Below, one piece after another: positions 9,383 through 17,108 of a DNA stretch of 64,000 nucleotides. The DNA comes from an uncultured Lachnospiraceae bacterium (GTDB lineage Bacteria > Bacillota > Clostridia > Lachnospirales > Lachnospiraceae), in NCBI GenBank assembly GCA_900544445.1, contig UQVK01000003.1, positions 44,651 through 108,650 on the forward strand, in the 5' to 3' direction. The stretch's first letter is position 1, and each line of letters opens with the position of its first letter. The translations under genes were made by a program, and so were the position numbers. Under the pieces are notes generated by a model. The model searched no databases, was not told where the DNA came from, and saw nothing but the letters and a program-made list of their open reading frames with translations.

Positions 9383-10588
9383 ATGGATTATAAAATTAAT
9401 GAAAATCTGTGTCAGGCAAAGCTTTCAATTATCCGGCGGATCACCGACCTTGTGCAGTCGGAAAGGCAGCCGGGAGACCGGGTGGTGCTGTTTTCCAGCG
9501 GCCAGCCTGCCGATGAGGCGATCCCGCTGGAGCTGGTGAAGGAATATACGGCAAGAGTTATTGACAAATACGGCTGCGAGGTGCTTCAGTACGGCGGGCA
9601 CAAGGGATATCCGGCCCTTTTTCCTGAGATCCGCAGATTCCTGAACAAAGACGGTACTGTTGCTTCCAGAGAGGATGATTTTGTCATTACCTATGGCTCA
9701 TCAGAAGCAATTTTTGCCGTCGGCAGCGCCTTTATCCGCCCCGGGGACCGGGTGATCGTGGAGGATCCTACCTATCTGAATGCGACCAATTCCTTCCGCT
9801 ACTGCGGCGCAGTTCTGGTCCCTGTCAAAACCGATCCGGACGGTGTGAACCTTGAAGCGCTGGAGGAAGCCATGAAGGGCGGCGCGGCCTTTTTCTATAC
9901 CATTCCGAATTTCGGGAATCCTTCCAGCATCACCATGAGCCTGGAAAAGAGAAAGGCGGTCCACAAGCTGGCGGTGAAATATCAGGTTCCGATTCTGGAG
10001 GACAATCCGTACGGCTATCTGAGATTTTCCGGAAATGAATACATTCCTCCCATAAAAAGCTTTGACAGGGAAGGGATCGTTCTATACATGGGAACCTTCT
10101 CCAAGATCGTGGCGCCGGGCATGCGGTGCGGCTTCCTCTGCGCAAATAAAGAGCTGATTCCCAAATTTGTGGTATTCAAGGGAGTTTCCTCCAGCGGAAA
10201 CATTAACTGGAGCCAGTATATTATCACTGAATTTCTTAAAAATGTGGACATGAACGAACACATCAGCAGAATCAGCGCCATCTATGAAAAGAAGGCTCTC
10301 GCCATGTACAATAAGATGAAGGAATGCTTCCATCCGGCTGTGCAGTATACCATGCCTCAGGGCGGCATGTTTATCTGGGCGAAGCTTCCGGACGGCGTGA
10401 AGGCGACGGATTTCTGCCTGGAGGCGGCAAAAAGGCTGAAGATTGCGGTGGTTCCGGGCAATGATTTCTTCATCGGAAGCCCGGAGGACTGCAGCTATAT
10501 CCGCTTGAATTTCTCCAAGCCCGCTATTGAGGACATCGAATACGGCATTGAAAAGCTGGGAGAGCTGACCTGGCGGTACTGCGGTTGA
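9383..10588 (+). CDS. PLP-dependent aminotransferase, class I/II
   Basis: 401 residues of fold-type I. The expected Schiff-base lysine is K241 in MGTFSKIVAPGMRCGF, preceded by the cofactor-contact stretch EDNPYGYL and TIPNFGNPSS. The pattern is that of the 2-aminoadipate/MocR-like aminotransferase group (LQYGGHKGYPALFPEIRRFL). It would transfer the amino group of an imported amino acid to a 2-oxo acid, fitting its position 30 bases after the PanE-like reductase in the same operon. The substrate is not determined. Confidence 0.88.
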   Translation: MDYKINENLCQAKLSIIRRITDLVQSERQPGDRVVLFSSGQPADEAIPLELVKEYTARVIDKYGCEVLQYGGHKGYPALFPEIRRFLNKDGTVASREDDFVITYGSSEAIFAVGSAFIRPGDRVIVEDPTYLNATNSFRYCGAVLVPVKTDPDGVNLEALEEAMKGGAAFFYTIPNFGNPSSITMSLEKRKAVHKLAVKYQVPILEDNPYGYLRFSGNEYIPPIKSFDREGIVLYMGTFSKIVAPGMRCGFLCANKELIPKFVVFKGVSSSGNINWSQYIITEFLKNVDMNEHISRISAIYEKKALAMYNKMKECFHPAVQYTMPQGGMFIWAKLPDGVKATDFCLEAAKRLKIAVVPGNDFFIGSPEDCSYIRLNFSKPAIEDIEYGIEKLGELTWRYCG

Positions 10589-10668
10589 GGATCGCCGGAA
10601 CAGGTGCGGCCATGCCATGCATCCTTTGGATAAGAAAATATCATATTTCAGGATAGGAGACGGGCAGT

Positions 10669-11274
10669 ATGAAAAAGTTTTCAGTTGTGATATCAAGACA
10701 GTTTGGAAGCCTGGGGCGTCCCATTGCAAAGGAAATGTCGGAAATTCTGGGCGTGGAATATTATGACAGGGACATCGTGACCATGGTGGCAAAGGAGCAT
10801 AACATCACGATCCGGGAGGTCAGCAACCTGGAAGAAAAATCCTCCCGCTACGCTTTCATGAAATTCCCGCTGGGAAACGGAACGGTTGCGGCGCAGGATA
10901 AAATCTTTGACTCCACGGCAAGGATCATCCGGGAGCTGGCGGAAAAGGAGAGCTGCATCATCGTGGGACGGTGCGCGGACGCGATCCTTGGCGATAATCC
11001 GGACAATGTGAATATTTTTATCTACGCGCCCTACGAGGAGAGACTTGTGAACTGTGTCAACGAGCTTGGCATGGAGCCGAAGGAAGCCAGAAAGATGATA
11101 CGCGACGTGGATAAGGCGAGAAATGCGTTTCACATGAGATATGCCAAATATAAGCCAAATGACACCAATCACATGGACGTCATGATTAACAGCAGCCTCC
11201 TCGGCGTAAAGGGAACGGCGGAATATCTCTGTGAGATGGTGAAAAAACGGTTCGCGGATGATCCGGAGGAATGA
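10669..11274 (+). CDS. Cytidylate kinase-like protein
   Basis: 201 residues of the cytidylate kinase-like family (SRQFGSLGRPIAKEMSEILGVEYYDRDIV, then GRCADAIL). It resembles Cmk in general fold but has the phosphate-loop region SRQFGSLGRPIA instead of a classical Walker A. Family members are common in Clostridia and their substrate is unproven. AGGAGACGG precedes the ATG. A terminator follows at 11343, so it is probably monocistronic. Confidence 0.8.
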   Translation: MKKFSVVISRQFGSLGRPIAKEMSEILGVEYYDRDIVTMVAKEHNITIREVSNLEEKSSRYAFMKFPLGNGTVAAQDKIFDSTARIIRELAEKESCIIVGRCADAILGDNPDNVNIFIYAPYEERLVNCVNELGMEPKEARKMIRDVDKARNAFHMRYAKYKPNDTNHMDVMINSSLLGVKGTAEYLCEMVKKRFADDPEE

Positions 11275-11293
11275 AGAAGAAAAAAATGTGCTC

Positions 11294-11326
11294 TCTGATG
11301 CGGTGTGCCTGACGCGCACCGCATCA
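11294..11326 (+). repeat. Inverted repeat after the cytidylate kinase-like gene
   Basis: CTGATGCGGTG and CACCGCATCAG form a perfect 11-bp hairpin with an 11-base loop but no T run. It may protect the mRNA end or assist the terminator just downstream. Confidence 0.5.
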
Positions 11327-11342
11327 GGGCGCGATTGCCATC

Positions 11343-11375
11343 AGCCGGAGGACGTGAGAGCATCCTCCGGCTTTT
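11343..11375 (+). terminator. Intrinsic terminator
   Basis: Perfect 10-bp stem AGCCGGAGGA (11343-11352) / TCCTCCGGCT (11363-11372) followed by further Ts. It ends plus-strand transcription before the opposite-strand pseudogene. Confidence 0.7.
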
Positions 11376-11387
11376 AAACGTTCCAGG

Positions 11388-11630
11388 TCAGGATTCCAGC
11401 AGAAAATCCATGATATTCTTCTGACGGATTCCGCCCCGGTTGATCCGCAGCAGGGTATCGGTGGACAGCACAAGCTTTTCATAGTTGTCAGGGATCGCTT
11501 CCAGAGGGCCGAATTCACGGTCCATATTTTCAGGTGTGAGCACATAGCAGACCTGGATGTAGAGCCGCTCATCCGTCCTGCCGGCAACAAAATCCACCTC
11601 CGCCCCTGTCTGAATCACATATGGAATGCT
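11388..11630 (-). pseudogene. Remnant of a DUF4143-type ATPase
   Basis: About 76 residues are readable (TGAEVDFVAGR, QVCYVL, REFGPLEAI, NYEKLVLSTD, ending GIRQKNIMDFLLES). This is the usual C-terminus of the roughly 400-residue AAA ATPases with a C-terminal DUF4143 nuclease-like domain. The N-terminal ATPase part is absent upstream and there is no good start, so it is a gene fragment. Confidence 0.65.
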
Positions 11631-11768
11631 TTTTTATGCCTCCGGCCGCCGCGTGTTCTCGGGATAATCAAGTGTGAGACCGGACACCGGCGATACGGCT
11701 GCATCCTTTGATGAGCCATACTCCTCCCAGAACCGGAAACTCTTTTATTATAAACCTGAAATTGGGGT

Positions 11769-12124
11769 TTGACAAGTAAGAGAGGATGTGTTACTGTAAT
11801 GACAGTTTTAGAGAAATGAATCATTTTCCAGAAACTGTGATGGGAAGAAGTAGGTGAAGGCACAGGCCCACAGAAAGCAGCCGGCTGATGAGAGGCGCGG
11901 GAAAAGCCGATCTGAATACATCCCGGAGTTCTGCACCCAAACCGCAAGGGAGTAGGCTGCAGCGGAGGCACCCGTTATTGTGCAGGAGTATCGCGAGACC
12001 GTGTGGACTGCAGCCGCCGGAGAAGCCGTACTTGATGAGGCAGCCGGTGTGAGCCGTCTGCGAAGAAAGGTGGTAACACGATGAGAATCGTCCTTTCTCC
12101 TGAAAAGGGAGAGGGGATTTTTTT
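11769..12124 (+). promoter_or_regulatory. T-box leader of tyrS (tRNA-Tyr sensing)
   Basis: The leader ends in the conserved T-box AAAGGTGGTAACACG (12066-12080), directly followed by the terminator stem TCCTTTCTCC (12091-12100) / GGAGAGGGGA (12108-12117) and a run of seven Ts. A TAC tyrosine codon at 11917-11919, in GAATACATC, is positioned as the specifier, which fits the downstream gene. Uncharged tRNA-Tyr would stabilise the antiterminator and allow tyrS transcription. A TTGACA (11769-11774) may be the -35 box, but the -10 is poor (TACTGT or TGTAAT). Confidence 0.87.
12091..12124 (+). terminator. T-box terminator hairpin
   Basis: Ten-base-pair stem including G-U pairs, with a TGAAAAG loop and seven Ts, competing with the antiterminator that contains the T-box sequence. 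Confidence 0.85.
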
Positions 12125-12136
12125 ATGCCCGAAAAA

Positions 12137-12252
12137 TCAGATTAAAATGCCGCTGACGCGGCGGAAAGGTAAGGCGGATGAAATCCTGTGGATTTCATCC
12201 TGGAAATTAGCCTTGCGGCTAATTTCTCAGATTAAAATGCCGCTAAAGCGGC
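12137..12252 (+). repeat. Hairpin and direct-repeat array between the T-box terminator and tyrS
   Basis: Two copies of TCAGATTAAAATGCCGCT (12137-12154 and 12227-12244), each running into a short GCCGC/GCGGC hairpin, bracket two perfect hairpins. The first pairs 12176-12186 with 12190-12200. The second pairs 12203-12212 with 12217-12226. The array lies after the terminator and ends 16 bases before the tyrS start, so it is in the tyrS 5' untranslated region only when the T-box reads through. Its function is unknown. The hairpin style resembles the leader elements at 18922 and 28225. Confidence 0.7.
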
Positions 12253-12268
12253 AAGAAAAGAGGTAAAA

Positions 12269-13492
12269 ATGCAGGTATTTGAGGAACTGAGAGCGAGAGG
12301 GCTGCTGGCGCAGCTGACGGATGAGGAAGAGATCAGGGAGATGGTGAACGCGGGAAAGGCCACGTTTTACATTGGCTTTGATCCTACGGCGGACAGCCTT
12401 CATGTGGGACATTTCATGGCGCTGTGCCTGATGAAGCGGCTGCAGATGGCCGGAAACAGGCCCATTGCGCTGCTGGGCGGCGGTACGGGTATGATCGGAG
12501 ACCCCTCCGGCAGAAGCGACATGCGCACCATGATGACGAAGGAAACCATCGACCATAACTGTGAATGCTTTAAGAAGCAGATGAGCAAGTTCATTGATTT
12601 CTCAGAAGGAAAGGCCATTCTGGCGAACAATGCCGACTGGCTGCTGAACCTGAATTACATCGAGCTGCTGCGCGACGTGGGAGCCTGCTTCTCCGTCAAC
12701 AACATGCTCCGCGCGGAATGCTACAAGCAGAGAATGGAAAAGGGCTTAAGCTTCCTGGAATTCAACTACATGATCATGCAGAGCTACGACTTCCTGATGC
12801 TTTACCAGAAATACGGCTGCAACATGCAGTTCGGCGGGGATGACCAGTGGAGCAACATGCTGGGCGGCACGGAGCTGATCAGAAGAAAGCTTGGAAAGAA
12901 CGCCTATGCGATGACCATCACCCTTCTCTTAAATTCTGAAGGCAAGAAGATGGGCAAGACCCAGAAGGGCGCAGTATGGCTGGATCCCAACAAGACCTCT
13001 CCCTTTGAGTTCTACCAGTACTGGAGAAACATTGCGGACGCAGATGTGCTCAAGTGCCTCCGGATGCTCACCTTCCTTCCCATCGAGCAGATCGACGAGA
13101 TGGATAAATGGGAGGGCAGCCAGCTGAATACGGCGAAGGAGATTCTGGCCTTCGAACTGACCAAACTGGTACATGACGAGGCGGAGGCGCAGAAGGCGCA
13201 GGAGAGCGCCAGAGCGCTGTTTGGAAGCGGAACCGCGGCGGAGATGCCCACGGCGAAACTGTCCGAAGCCGATCTGAAGGACGGCAATATTGATATCCTC
13301 GACCTGCTGGTGAAATCCGGTCTGGTGAGCTCCCGCTCAGAAGGCCGCCGCGCGGTAGAACAGGGCGGCGTATCCATGGACGGAGAGAAGGTTACGGACT
13401 TCCGGGCGACGTTTGCCGGCGAAGATTTCCACGGAGAAGGAAAGGTCCTGAAGCGTGGAAAGAAGAACTTCAAGAGAGTGATAGTGGAGTAA
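12269..13492 (+). CDS. tyrS: Tyrosyl-tRNA synthetase
   Basis: 407 residues, normal length for TyrRS. The HIGH-type motif is HVGH (residues 45-48), the KMSKS-type loop is KMGKT (227-231), and an S4 RNA-binding domain closes the protein ([21 protein letters not shown]). The [15 protein letters not shown] context is diagnostic of TyrRS. It activates tyrosine and charges tRNA-Tyr in the cytosol. Regulation is by the upstream tyrosine T-box. AAAGAGGT precedes the ATG. Confidence 0.97.
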   Translation: MQVFEELRARGLLAQLTDEEEIREMVNAGKATFYIGFDPTADSLHVGHFMALCLMKRLQMAGNRPIALLGGGTGMIGDPSGRSDMRTMMTKETIDHNCECFKKQMSKFIDFSEGKAILANNADWLLNLNYIELLRDVGACFSVNNMLRAECYKQRMEKGLSFLEFNYMIMQSYDFLMLYQKYGCNMQFGGDDQWSNMLGGTELIRRKLGKNAYAMTITLLLNSEGKKMGKTQKGAVWLDPNKTSPFEFYQYWRNIADADVLKCLRMLTFLPIEQIDEMDKWEGSQLNTAKEILAFELTKLVHDEAEAQKAQESARALFGSGTAAEMPTAKLSEADLKDGNIDILDLLVKSGLVSSRSEGRRAVEQGGVSMDGEKVTDFRATFAGEDFHGEGKVLKRGKKNFKRVIVE

Positions 13493-13497
13493 CTGCC

Positions 13498-14040
13498 ATG
13501 AGAGAAGCGGCTGTTTTCGAGGAAGCATCTGCGGCAGGAGAAAACAGGGATTGCGCAAAAAAGGAAGAGAAGGACAGCATCCGCCTTATGCGGGCGGAGC
13601 TGTCCGATGCAAAAGAACTGCATGAAATGCAGAAGATCTGTTTTCAGCCGATTCTGGAAAAATATCAGGATTATGAACTCAATCCTGCCGCAGAACCGTT
13701 GGAAAAAACGATCAGCAGACTGCAGGAGAACTTTACGGATTTTTATTTTATCATGCTTGGAAATCGGAAAATCGGCGGGGTAAGGGTCCGGCATTGGGAT
13801 CAGAAATGTAAGCTTGGGCCGATTTTTCTTCTGACAGAATATCAGGGGGTTGGATACGCCCAGGAGGCGATCCGTCAGGCAGAGGCAGAATATCCGGAAA
13901 GCATTCTCTGGGAACTGGAAACCATTCTCCAGGAGCCGAAGCTTCGCCATCTTTATGAAAAGATGGGATACCGCAGAACAGGAAAAACGGAGCGGGTCAA
14001 GGATGGTATGGATCTGGTTTATTACGAAAAAGAGGTTTGA
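13498..14040 (+). CDS. GNAT-family N-acetyltransferase
   Basis: 180 residues with the GNAT acetyl-CoA fold: IRLMRAELSDAKELHEMQ at the start, IGGVRVRHWD, a binding segment PIFLLTEYQGVGYAQEAI and YEKMGYR near the end. The substrate is unknown. It starts five bases after the tyrS stop, so it is likely co-transcribed with it. The first 25 residues are not conserved-looking and ATG 13588 (before RAELSDA) is a possible alternative start. Confidence 0.8.
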   Translation: MREAAVFEEASAAGENRDCAKKEEKDSIRLMRAELSDAKELHEMQKICFQPILEKYQDYELNPAAEPLEKTISRLQENFTDFYFIMLGNRKIGGVRVRHWDQKCKLGPIFLLTEYQGVGYAQEAIRQAEAEYPESILWELETILQEPKLRHLYEKMGYRRTGKTERVKDGMDLVYYEKEV

Positions 14041-14124
14041 AGATGAAACACGCCATGTTGCGGCAGAGAAATTGCAGTCGTGATTTCTCCGCCGCGGCAG
14101 AACGGAAAGTGTGGAGGCAGAAGA

Positions 14125-14406
14125 ATGCAGCTTATTGTATCGGGCATATCAACATCCATCGTGAATCTGATCGTATTTTCTCTGATCCCGTTTGTCTGGT
14201 GGTTTTTCCGTCACCAGAAGGAAACGGGATTTTTCAGCTGGATCGGATTCTACAAACCGAAGCTGAAAAGCAGGTGGCCGGTGCTGGTCATCTTTGCGCT
14301 GTTTTTGCTTGCGGGGCTGGATGTGGGACTGTGGTACCACACGCTGATGTTTCTGTTTACCGGAGCGGGTATTTTTATCAGTTCCATGCTTGTGGCGTTT
14401 GGGTGA
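14125..14406 (+). pseudogene. Truncated CPBP-type membrane protein
   Basis: 93 residues with three hydrophobic segments (VSGISTSIVNLIVFSLIPFVW, WPVLVIFALFLLAGLDVGLW, FLFTGAGIFISSMLVAFG). This matches the N-terminal half of small CPBP intramembrane protease family proteins (about 240 residues), but it stops before the EExxR and H motifs that form the active site. GGAGG precedes ATG 14125. The sequence after the stop is AT-rich and unrelated. I read it as a decayed gene, but a small membrane protein is possible. Confidence 0.5.
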
Positions 14407-14519
14407 ACTGATTTTTTCTATATTTTTATTTTATTTCAGAGCGGCAGGGTCAAAAGCCAGATTGAGATGGTTTATAGATGTGCCAAATTTTTGACAACGG
14501 CTGAGGTGACGAGAGCGGC

Positions 14520-14789
14520 CTATTTATCTCCGTAATGACCTTTGCAGTGAGCAATATAAATACGTCCGTTTTCCATATGATAGACCAGACGGTCTTTGTC
14601 GTTAATCCTGCGGCTGTACTCTCCCTTCAGGTCGCCGGTGAGGGGTTCAGGTTTCCCGATCCCTTCCATGCAGCCGTTGCGTTCAATATCTTTTATGAGC
14701 TGGTTAATACGTTTGATTATTTTCTTATCCTGGGTCTGCCAGTAGAGATAGTCTTCCCAGGCATCGTCAGACCAGATTTTTTCACTCAT
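14520..14789 (-). CDS. YoeB/Txe-family toxin (mRNA endonuclease)
   Basis: 89 residues matching YoeB along its length: WSDDAWEDYLYWQTQDKKIIKRIN at the start, GKPEPLTGDLKGEYSRRIN in the middle and the terminal RLVYHMENGRIYIAHCKGHYGDK. YoeB toxins cleave mRNA in the ribosomal A site; the terminal HYGDK segment resembles the active-site end of the family. Its start overlaps the end of the antitoxin gene by eight bases, the usual coupled arrangement. Confidence 0.92.
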   Translation of the reverse strand: MSEKIWSDDAWEDYLYWQTQDKKIIKRINQLIKDIERNGCMEGIGKPEPLTGDLKGEYSRRINDKDRLVYHMENGRIYIAHCKGHYGDK

Positions 14790-15051
14790 CCTCCACCTCG
14801 ATCAGTTCATGTGCTGTACCCTTTCCTTCGCGCAGTTCCTGGACAGACTTTCTTACATAGGCCATATTTGCCTCGGAAAAAAAGGGGTCAGGGGACTGCG
14901 CAATTTCAAACGGAATACGTTTTTCGCGTAAAACTGCTTTCACAAAAAGATTGATGGCAGTTGAAGTATTCAATCCAACATTGGAGCAAAAAGCGTCAAA
15001 GTCAGCTTTGTCTTTCTGGTCTACTCTTGCAGTTAAGGTGGTTAATGCCAT
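14782..15051 (-). CDS. RelB/DinJ-family antitoxin
   Basis: 89 residues. The N-terminal ribbon-helix-helix (TTLTARVDQKDKADFDAFCSNVGLNTSTAINLFVKAVLREKRIPFEI) is typical of RelB/DinJ antitoxins, which bind DNA as dimers and neutralise the toxin with the C-terminal tail. The mix of a DinJ-like antitoxin with a YoeB-like toxin is a known combination. AAAGGAGATATTTCT precedes the start. A palindrome overlapping its promoter suggests autoregulation. Confidence 0.9.
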   Translation of the reverse strand: MALTTLTARVDQKDKADFDAFCSNVGLNTSTAINLFVKAVLREKRIPFEIAQSPDPFFSEANMAYVRKSVQELREGKGTAHELIEVEDE

Positions 15052-15085
15052 AGAAATATCTCCTTTCTGTGTTCTATTTGACCAT

Positions 15086-15114
15086 ATTATAATACTATTG
15101 TATTCGGATAGCAA
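15086..15114 (-). promoter_or_regulatory. Promoter and likely operator of the toxin-antitoxin operon
   Basis: On the minus strand TTGCTA (15114-15109), 17 bases, TATAAT (15091-15086). The spacer contains the inverted repeat AATAC-TATT-GTATT (15091-15104), abutting the -10 box, a plausible ribbon-helix-helix operator for autorepression by the toxin-antitoxin complex. Confidence 0.6.
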
Positions 15115-15242
15115 GCAAATGTATTGCAAAAAAACAGGCCGGCTGCTTTTGACGGCCAACATCAGCGGAGATACGTTGTTTCCAGTCCGGATTCTCTGCA
15201 ATATCTGAAAACTGTCCAAATACTGAAAACGCCCATTTTCAG

Positions 15243-15273
15243 ACATATCCCCGCTTCCCGCCCGCATATACTG
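15243..15273 (+). promoter_or_regulatory. Possible sigma-E promoter of spoIVA
   Basis: CATATACT near 15265 resembles the sigma-E -10 (CATACAAT) and an ATAT element lies about 16 bases upstream. In Bacillus spoIVA is a sigma-E gene. The -35 match is weak. Confidence 0.3.
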
Positions 15274-15304
15274 GTATCACCAGGCAAGCGGAAGGGGACG
15301 GATA

Positions 15305-16786
15305 ATGGACACTATGCATACTCAGAACCTATACAGAGATATTCAGAAAAGAACCGGAGGAGAAATCTACATCGGGGTGGTCGGTCCGGTGCGGACGGGA
15401 AAATCCACCTTTATCAAGCGGTTTATGGATCTGCTGGTGCTCCCGTATATGACGGATGAGGCGGAGCGCATGCGGGCGCAGGATGAGCTGCCACAGAGCT
15501 CGGGCGGAAAAACGATCACCACCACGGAGCCTAAGTTCATCCCCCAGGAGGCGGCGCAGATCACGCTGGGCGGCGAGGTGAACGTGAACGTCCGTCTGGT
15601 GGACTGCGTGGGCTTCATGGTGGAAGGAGCGGCGGGCCACATGGAAGACGATGCGGAGCGGCTGGTAAAAACGCCCTGGTCGGACGTGGAGATCCCGTTT
15701 ACCCAGGCGGCGGAGATCGGTACCAAGAAGGTGATCAACGATCATTCCACCATCGGGATCGTGGTGACCACGGATGGAAGCATCGGAGAGCTGAAGCGGG
15801 AGGCCTATATCCCTCCGGAGGAAAAGACCATCCAGGAATTAAAGAAGCTGCATAAGCCCTTTCTGGTGCTGGTCAACTCCGAACGCCCCCATGGCGACGA
15901 GGCGGTAAGGACAGCCGCATGGATCAGCGAAAAATATCATGTGACGGCGCTCCCGGTCAACTGCGAGCAGCTGAAAAGAGACGACATCAACCAGATTCTG
16001 GAGAGCGTGCTCTATGAATTTCCCGTCACCATGATTGAATTCTATATGCCCAAATGGGTGGAGATGCTTCCCAACACCCATAAGCTGAAAGCGGATCTGA
16101 TCGAAAAAATCCGCGCCATGATGATCGGTATCGACACCATCCGCGATGTGATTCAGAAGCAGATCTCCGTGGACAGCGTCTACATCAAACGCTGCATCGT
16201 GGAAAATATCAGCATGGCCGACGGCAGCATCCGTGTGGTGCTTGATGTGGATGACAAATACTACTATGAGATGCTCAGCGATCTGGTGGGCGAAACCATC
16301 GGCGGCGAATACCAGCTCATTTCCGTGCTGAAGGAAATGGCCGCCATGCGCCGGGAATACACCAAAGTGCTTCACGCCATGGAGTCGGTCCGCCTGAAAG
16401 GTTACGGCGTGGTGATGCCGGAACGGGAGGAAATCAGCCTGGAAAAACCCGAACTCATCCGCCACGGCAACAAATTCGGCGTGAAAATCAAAGCGGAGAG
16501 CCCCTCCATCCACATGATCAAGGCCAACGTGATTACCGAGATCGCGCCCATCGTTGGGACCCAGCAGCAGGCTGAGGACCTGATCGGCTATATCTCTGAC
16601 GCCCGAAACGACGAGGACGGCATCTGGGAAACCAACATCTTCGGAAAAACCGTGGAACAGCTCGTCAACGATGGTATCACCAACAAAATCTCCATGATTG
16701 GCGACGAATGCCAGGTAAAACTCCAGGAAACTATGCAGAAAATCGTCAACGACAGCAACGGAGGAATGGTTTGTATTATCATATGA
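15305..16786 (+). CDS. spoIVA: Stage IV sporulation protein A (spore coat morphogenetic ATPase)
   Basis: 493 residues, the length of clostridial SpoIVA. The start (YRDIQKRTGGEIYIGVVGPV), Walker A-like GPVRTGKST (residues 27-35), and SSGGKTITTTEPKFIP are hallmarks. The C-terminal tail ending VCIII is the membrane/SpoVM-contact region. SpoIVA polymerises on the forespore surface using ATP hydrolysis and forms the base of the coat. This marks the host as a spore former. GGAAGGGG precedes the start. A large imperfect hairpin and a 61-bp direct repeat follow the gene. Confidence 0.97.
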   Translation: MDTMHTQNLYRDIQKRTGGEIYIGVVGPVRTGKSTFIKRFMDLLVLPYMTDEAERMRAQDELPQSSGGKTITTTEPKFIPQEAAQITLGGEVNVNVRLVDCVGFMVEGAAGHMEDDAERLVKTPWSDVEIPFTQAAEIGTKKVINDHSTIGIVVTTDGSIGELKREAYIPPEEKTIQELKKLHKPFLVLVNSERPHGDEAVRTAAWISEKYHVTALPVNCEQLKRDDINQILESVLYEFPVTMIEFYMPKWVEMLPNTHKLKADLIEKIRAMMIGIDTIRDVIQKQISVDSVYIKRCIVENISMADGSIRVVLDVDDKYYYEMLSDLVGETIGGEYQLISVLKEMAAMRREYTKVLHAMESVRLKGYGVVMPEREEISLEKPELIRHGNKFGVKIKAESPSIHMIKANVITEIAPIVGTQQQAEDLIGYISDARNDEDGIWETNIFGKTVEQLVNDGITNKISMIGDECQVKLQETMQKIVNDSNGGMVCIII

Positions 16787-16804
16787 AAACCTGATGAGCC
16801 ATGC

Positions 16805-16868
16805 GCAGGAAAGGCCATGGACTCCGGAACAAGCTTGCTTGTGGAGGAGTCTGTGGCTTTTCCTGCAT
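16805..16868 (+). repeat. Long imperfect hairpin after spoIVA
   Basis: GCAGGAAAGGCCATGGACTCC on the left pairs with GGAGTCTGTGGCTTTTCCTGC on the right with few mismatches, and ACAAGC-TT-GCTTGT forms the tip region. It may end or protect the spoIVA transcript. The right half belongs to the first 61-bp repeat. Confidence 0.55.
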
Positions 16869-17024
16869 ACGGCGACCAGCCGCAGCGAGAGGACGCGAAG
16901 CACGATGGGACGAGTGCCGCGTCATCGAGCTGGCATGGCGGAGTAGCGCGAGTATGGCACCCTCGGAACAAGCTTGCTTGTGGAGGAATCTGTGGCTTTT
17001 CCTGCATACGGCGATCAGCCGCAG
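16825..17024 (+). repeat. Pair of 61-bp direct repeats
   Basis: Copies at 16825-16885 and 16964-17024 begin CGGAACAAGCTTGCTTGTGG and end CAGCCGCAG, differing at two positions. The spacing is 139 bases start to start. The non-coding interval between them holds further inverted repeats (for example GGACGCG and CGCGTC). They mark the left border of the G+C-rich accessory segment. Confidence 0.85.
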
Positions 17025-17025
17025 C

Positions 17026-17054
17026 TTGATAAGATACCGGAATTCTTCTATAAT
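17026..17054 (+). promoter_or_regulatory. Promoter of the island regulator
   Basis: TTGATA (17026-17031), 17 bases, TATAAT (17049-17054), beginning two bases after the second 61-bp repeat. Confidence 0.7.
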
Positions 17055-17108
17055 AGGTGACGAAAAAGCAAACGGAAAATCATCCGTAAAGATAAAGGCG
17101 GTGACAGC

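Noticed and set aside
12081..12266. A 61-codon frame directly after the T-box
   Set aside because: It is made of the terminator and repeat hairpins and does not resemble a leader peptide; tRNA, not translation, is the T-box signal.
15121..15304. Extended coding upstream of the antitoxin start on the minus strand
   Set aside because: The palindromic promoter and AAAGGAG ribosome binding site place the antitoxin start at 15051; the extension crosses the promoter.
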